Source: Deltaproteobacteria bacterium (lineage in GTDB: Bacteria > Desulfobacterota > JAENJC01). From it: a DNA stretch of 7,305 nucleotides. The translations under genes and the position numbers were made by a program. Below the pieces are notes generated by a model. It saw nothing but the letters and a program-made list of their open reading frames with translations, did no database searches and had not been told where the DNA came from. Location of the stretch: contig JACQYJ010000029.1 in assembly GCA_016208525.1 (NCBI GenBank), positions 1-7,305 on the forward strand, given 5' to 3'. Each line of letters opens with the position of its first letter. Positions within the stretch are counted from its first letter, which is position 1. This document shows, piece after piece, positions 5,366 through 7,305 of the stretch.

Positions 5366-6021
5366 AGATAATTGCCTTCGGCGACATCCATGAACGACTC
5401 AAGACGTTTAACCTTCTTGAACATGAGATATCCCCGGCAGACCTGGTTATTATATCGGGGGACCTGACCCAGTTTGGAAACGAGGAAAAGGCCGCCGGCG
5501 TCATCAAGGTCGTCAGGGGGATAAATCCCAACATCCTGGCCCAGGTTGGGAATCTCGACAGTCTCGAGATAGATCGCTACCTTACAAGGGAAAGGATAAA
5601 TATACACGGAAGGGGAAAGATTATAGAGGAAGTCGGGATATTTGGTTGCGGAGGGAGCGGGGCCACTCCTTTTCACACGCCCGTTGAGTTCAGTGAGGTT
5701 GAATTAAAGGGCTTTCTGGTAAGCGGTTACAACGATATACAGGATGCTGCGCTTAAGATAATGATCTGCCATACACCCCCGCTAAATAGCGAAGTTGACA
5801 TTATCCCCTCAGGGGCCCATGTGGGGAGTGCGGCTGTAAGGGAGTTTATACAAAAGTATCAGCCGGACCTCTGTATAACAGGGCATATCCACGAGTCCAA
5901 AGGCGAGGACGCCATTGGGAAGACAAAGATTATAAACCCAGGGCCATTTTTTGAAGGCGGGTATGTTGTGATTAATGCGGGAAACGGGAAGTTAGAGGCA
6001 GAGCTTAGATATTTCACGTAA
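5362..6021 (+). CDS. Calcineurin-like metallophosphoesterase (COG2129-type)
   Basis: A 219-residue cytoplasmic protein with all five metal-binding blocks in order: GDIH (7-10, D8 and H10), GD (33-34), GNLD (63-66, N64), CHTPP (H137) and GHIHES (174-179, H175 and H177), then NPGP (192-195). Third-block members mostly read GNHD or GNCD; here it is GNLD, which keeps the Asn ligand. The fold binds two metal ions and hydrolyses phosphomono- or diesters; the substrate cannot be told from sequence. The ATG shares four bases (ATGA) with the lipoprotein stop, a sign of translational coupling; GGAAG at 5347-5351 is its ribosome binding site. The pairing with a cell-wall-anchoring lipoprotein hints at an envelope-related job, but that is inference. 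Confidence 0.9.
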   Translation: MKIIAFGDIHERLKTFNLLEHEISPADLVIISGDLTQFGNEEKAAGVIKVVRGINPNILAQVGNLDSLEIDRYLTRERINIHGRGKIIEEVGIFGCGGSGATPFHTPVEFSEVELKGFLVSGYNDIQDAALKIMICHTPPLNSEVDIIPSGAHVGSAAVREFIQKYQPDLCITGHIHESKGEDAIGKTKIINPGPFFEGGYVVINAGNGKLEAELRYFT

Positions 6022-6030
6022 GACCATATC

Positions 6031-6098
6031 ATCCGCAGATTTCGCAGATTACGCCGATTGCACTGCCCTAATCTGTGGAATCTGTGTAACCTGTGGAT
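6031..6098. repeat. Imperfect palindromic intergenic repeat between phosphoesterase and selenoprotein genes
   Basis: Left arm 6031-6059 and right arm 6070-6098 are 29 nt each and pair at 22 positions, around a 10-nt loop. Several mismatches would still pair as G-U in RNA. Each arm is built of short CGCAGATT / AATCTGTG units, so it is also a tandem-like repeat. This AATCTGTGG/CCGCAGATT family is widely dispersed in environmental bacterial genomes. It fills most of the 90-bp gap within the operon and ends 6 bp before the AAGGG that serves the selenoprotein start, so it could affect mRNA stability or relative expression. Confidence 0.7.
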
Positions 6099-6111
6099 AA
6101 AAAGGGTTTCT

Positions 6112-6912
6112 ATGCCTGAAAAACAGAGATTTGGCGAAAAGTTGATAACAAAGGCATTTAGCCGTTTCCCGTTTGTTGCAGAGATGTGGGCAAAAAAGTT
6201 CGAGGCCGAGAGAGTCGACGGCATACCTTGGACACCCCTTGAAAAAGAGATATCCAGATGCAAAATCGGGATTGTAACCACAGCAGGCGTCCATCTTAAG
6301 AACCAGCAACCCTTTGATATGGAAGATGTGGATGGAGATTCCACCTTCAGGGAGGTCCCGCGAGATGCCTCAAAATCAGAGATTACCATTACCCACAAGT
6401 ATTACGATCACACCGATGCAGACAGGGACATAAACATTGTTTTTCCAATAAACAGGCTCCTTGAGATGAAGGAGAGGGGCGAGATAGGTGAGTTGGCCGA
6501 ATTCCATTACAGCTTCATGGGACACATACTTGGCAGACACCTGAAGACGCTGGTAGAGGAGACTGGGCCGGAGGTGGCCCGAAAATTAAAGTCAGCCGGC
6601 GTTGACGTGGCGCTCTTGACCCCCGGCTGAGGGGTATGCAACCAGTCCGTTGGACTGGTCCAGAGGGAGATAGAGAAGGCAGGGATACCGACCATATCGG
6701 TATCTATCCTGAGAAAACTTACAGAAGAGGTAAAGCCTCCCAGGGCCGTATTCCTGAGATGGCCCTTTGGGCACCCGCTTGGCGAACCTTTCAATACTCC
6801 TCAGCAGACAACAATCCTGAGAGAGGCGTTTAAGGCCCTGAAAGAGATAAAGGAGCCCGGCGCTATCATAGACCTTCCCTACAGGTGGAAAAGAGAGAAG
6901 TATCACTTGTAG
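6112..6912 (+). CDS. Selenoprotein of the glycine/betaine/sarcosine/D-proline reductase B family, read through an in-frame TGA
   Basis: The gene is 267 codons (266 residues) if TGA at 6628-6630 is read as selenocysteine, U173. The N-terminal part (1-172) and the 93-codon continuation after TGA are one uninterrupted frame and together give one family protein. N-terminal landmarks are IVTTAGVHL (54-62), YDHTDADRDINIVFPI (98-113) and FHYSFMGHI (131-139). The redox motif is LLTPG-U-GVC-NQSVGLVQREIEKAGIPT, a U-x-x-C pair of U173 and C176, recalling the Sec region of GrdB. The tail includes RAVFLRWPFGHPLGEPFN. Related members are annotated as GrdB-like or PrdB-like, but no other glycine or proline reductase subunits are nearby, so the substrate is unknown; some C-N or similar reductive cleavage is likely. 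The start ATG has AAGGG 5 nt upstream. A SECIS-like hairpin follows the TGA. A conventional gene caller would truncate it at residue 172, before the active-site pair. Confidence 0.88.
6628..6630 (+). other. In-frame TGA decoded as selenocysteine (U173)
   Basis: The codon sits exactly at the first position of the family's (U/C)-x-x-C redox motif, in the context PG-U-GVC. The 93 downstream codons stay open and keep family-specific sequence, which would not survive after a true stop. TGA ends three other genes here (at 1326, 2714 and 5363), so this codon is recoded by context, not by a changed genetic code. Confidence 0.87.
6641..6659 (+). promoter_or_regulatory. Bacterial SECIS stem-loop
   Basis: ACCAGTCC (6641-6648) and GGACTGGT (6652-6659) are perfectly complementary, giving an 8-bp stem with the 3-nt loop GTT. 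The stem starts 11 nt after the TGA, the same spacing as the minimal SECIS of E. coli fdhF, and a G is the first loop base, 18 nt after TGA, within the window known for bacterial SECIS elements. The hairpin also encodes NQSVGLV of the protein, so it is under double constraint. SelB carrying Sec-tRNA would bind the apical part. Confidence 0.75.
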
Positions 6913-7059
6913 AACCGGATATCTCCACTTATACGCGGCTTCTGATACTCCCAACGTTGATTTAGTTTCCTGTTTTAAGCCAATTCTGGTATTATTCCAA
7001 GCCTAAAATCAACCTCAGACATTCCAAGGAATGATTCATTCGTAAAAAACTTATGCTCA
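6913..7059. other. Intergenic sequence with small inverted repeats, no gene seen
   Basis: Nothing protein-like is convincing. Small inverted repeats are present: AGTATCA / TGATACT (6899-6905 and 6943-6949, across the selenoprotein stop), GTTGATTT / AAATCAAC (6956-6963 and 7006-7013), and CATTCC-AA-GGAATG (7020-7033). None has a terminator-like T-run, so where the operon transcript ends is unclear. Confidence 0.4.
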
Positions 7060-7083
7060 CGCAAAGTCGCAAAGATCGCAAAG
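7060..7083. repeat. Three tandem CGCAAAG units
   Basis: CGCAAAG occurs at 7060-7066, 7068-7074 and 7077-7083, separated by T and AT. This cgcaaag-type short tandem repeat is a common companion of the ACCACAGAG repeats in environmental bacterial genomes. It is far too short and too regular in spacing to be a CRISPR. Confidence 0.6.
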
Positions 7084-7114
7084 TTAATAGATTGATACCT
7101 AAATCCTGCAATCG

Positions 7115-7134
7115 AACCACAGAGCACACGGAGG
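7115..7134. repeat. Partial copy of the ACCACAGAG repeat
   Basis: AACCACAGAGCACACGGAGG resembles one arm of the longer inverted repeat at 7188-7293 (left arm opens AACCACAGAG, closes CACAGAGG). It is a solitary half unit in the same orientation, 73 bp upstream of the full copy. Confidence 0.55.
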
Positions 7135-7187
7135 AAACCCTTTAATACCAAAAGAAAAAACTTCTGAGGCAATTGCAAAACTATTTG

Positions 7188-7293
7188 AACCACAGAGTTC
7201 ACAGAGATTAATCAGAGAAACACAGAGGTTTTTCTTAAATATTATAATTTTGTCCTCTGTGCCTCTCATCTTTTCTCGGTGTCCTCTGTGGTT
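7188..7293. repeat. Long imperfect inverted repeat (ACCACAGAG...CTCTGTGGT family)
   Basis: The left arm 7188-7228 and right arm 7254-7293 begin and end with perfect 10-bp (AACCACAGAG / CTCTGTGGTT) and 8-bp (CACAGAGG / CCTCTGTG) complements, with partial pairing between, around a 25-nt AT-rich loop. Each arm is made of degenerate CACAGAG units. This is a recognisable dispersed repeat of environmental bacterial genomes. It has no ORF of its own and lies at the window edge; further copies may continue beyond. Confidence 0.7.
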
Positions 7294-7305
7294 AAGGACT
7301 TTTGC

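Noticed and set aside
5197..5676. Minus-strand 159-codon ORF opposite the lipoprotein and phosphoesterase genes
   Set aside because: It is antisense to two well-supported coding regions and has no family-like sequence.
6636..6833. A plus-strand ORF starting just after the TGA as a separate gene
   Set aside because: It is in a different frame from the selenoprotein continuation, has no ribosome binding site and reads as non-protein-like sequence; the true coding frame there is the Sec read-through frame.
6975..7202. Minus-strand 75-codon ORF downstream of the selenoprotein
   Set aside because: It reads through the CGCAAAG and ACCACAGAG repeats. Its end (MSEVDFRLGIIPELA) looks slightly protein-like, so a tiny gene remnant is possible, but I cannot support it.
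7060..7293. CRISPR array
   Set aside because: The repeat units are 7-10 nt with 1-2 nt gaps or are arms of one inverted repeat; there are no 25-40 nt repeats with unique spacers and no cas genes.

Overview
The window is a piece of a moderate-GC bacterial genome. The gene set suits an uncultured Gram-negative anaerobe or facultative anaerobe, plausibly Nitrospirota or a deltaproteobacterial lineage: a HemW tail, a short ResB-type cytochrome c biogenesis protein, an OmpA-like lipoprotein, and a selenoprotein of the glycine/betaine/sarcosine/D-proline reductase B family. The lineage is inferred from gene content and repeat style; no rRNA or other decisive marker is present.

Left part (1-1240, + strand): the last 80 codons of hemW, then a decayed stretch holding the broken 3' end of a BNR/Asp-box repeat protein with an in-frame amber codon, then a GC-rich palindromic repeat, then an orphan VapB-type antitoxin (1053-1238) with its own promoter and a possible operator but no VapC toxin next to it. 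Middle (1326-3550, - strand): an AAA_14/DUF4143 ATPase and a ResB-like membrane protein. Divergent from resB is a four-helix DUF2127 membrane protein (3618-4088), followed by a 150-bp nested palindromic MITE-like repeat.

Right part (4322-6912, + strand): an apparent operon with an OmpA-like coiled-coil lipoprotein, a calcineurin-type phosphoesterase whose ATG overlaps the lipoprotein stop (ATGA), and after a 90-bp gap holding a palindromic repeat, the selenoprotein gene. The last gene looks like a 172-codon ORF ending at TGA (6628-6630). The reading frame continues through the TGA for 93 more codons to TAG at 6910-6912, the family's U-x-x-C redox motif sits exactly at the TGA, and a perfect 8-bp hairpin starts 11 nt after it, as expected for a bacterial SECIS. 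TGA is also the normal stop of three other genes here, so recoding must be local.

The end (6913-7305) has no convincing gene and is built of dispersed repeats (CGCAAAG tandem units and a long ACCACAGAG/CTCTGTGGT inverted repeat). At least four different palindromic repeat families occur in 7.3 kb, so the intergenic space is unusually rich in repeats. The main result is the single TGA-interrupted selenoprotein gene with its SECIS; no complete new multi-gene system is evident.
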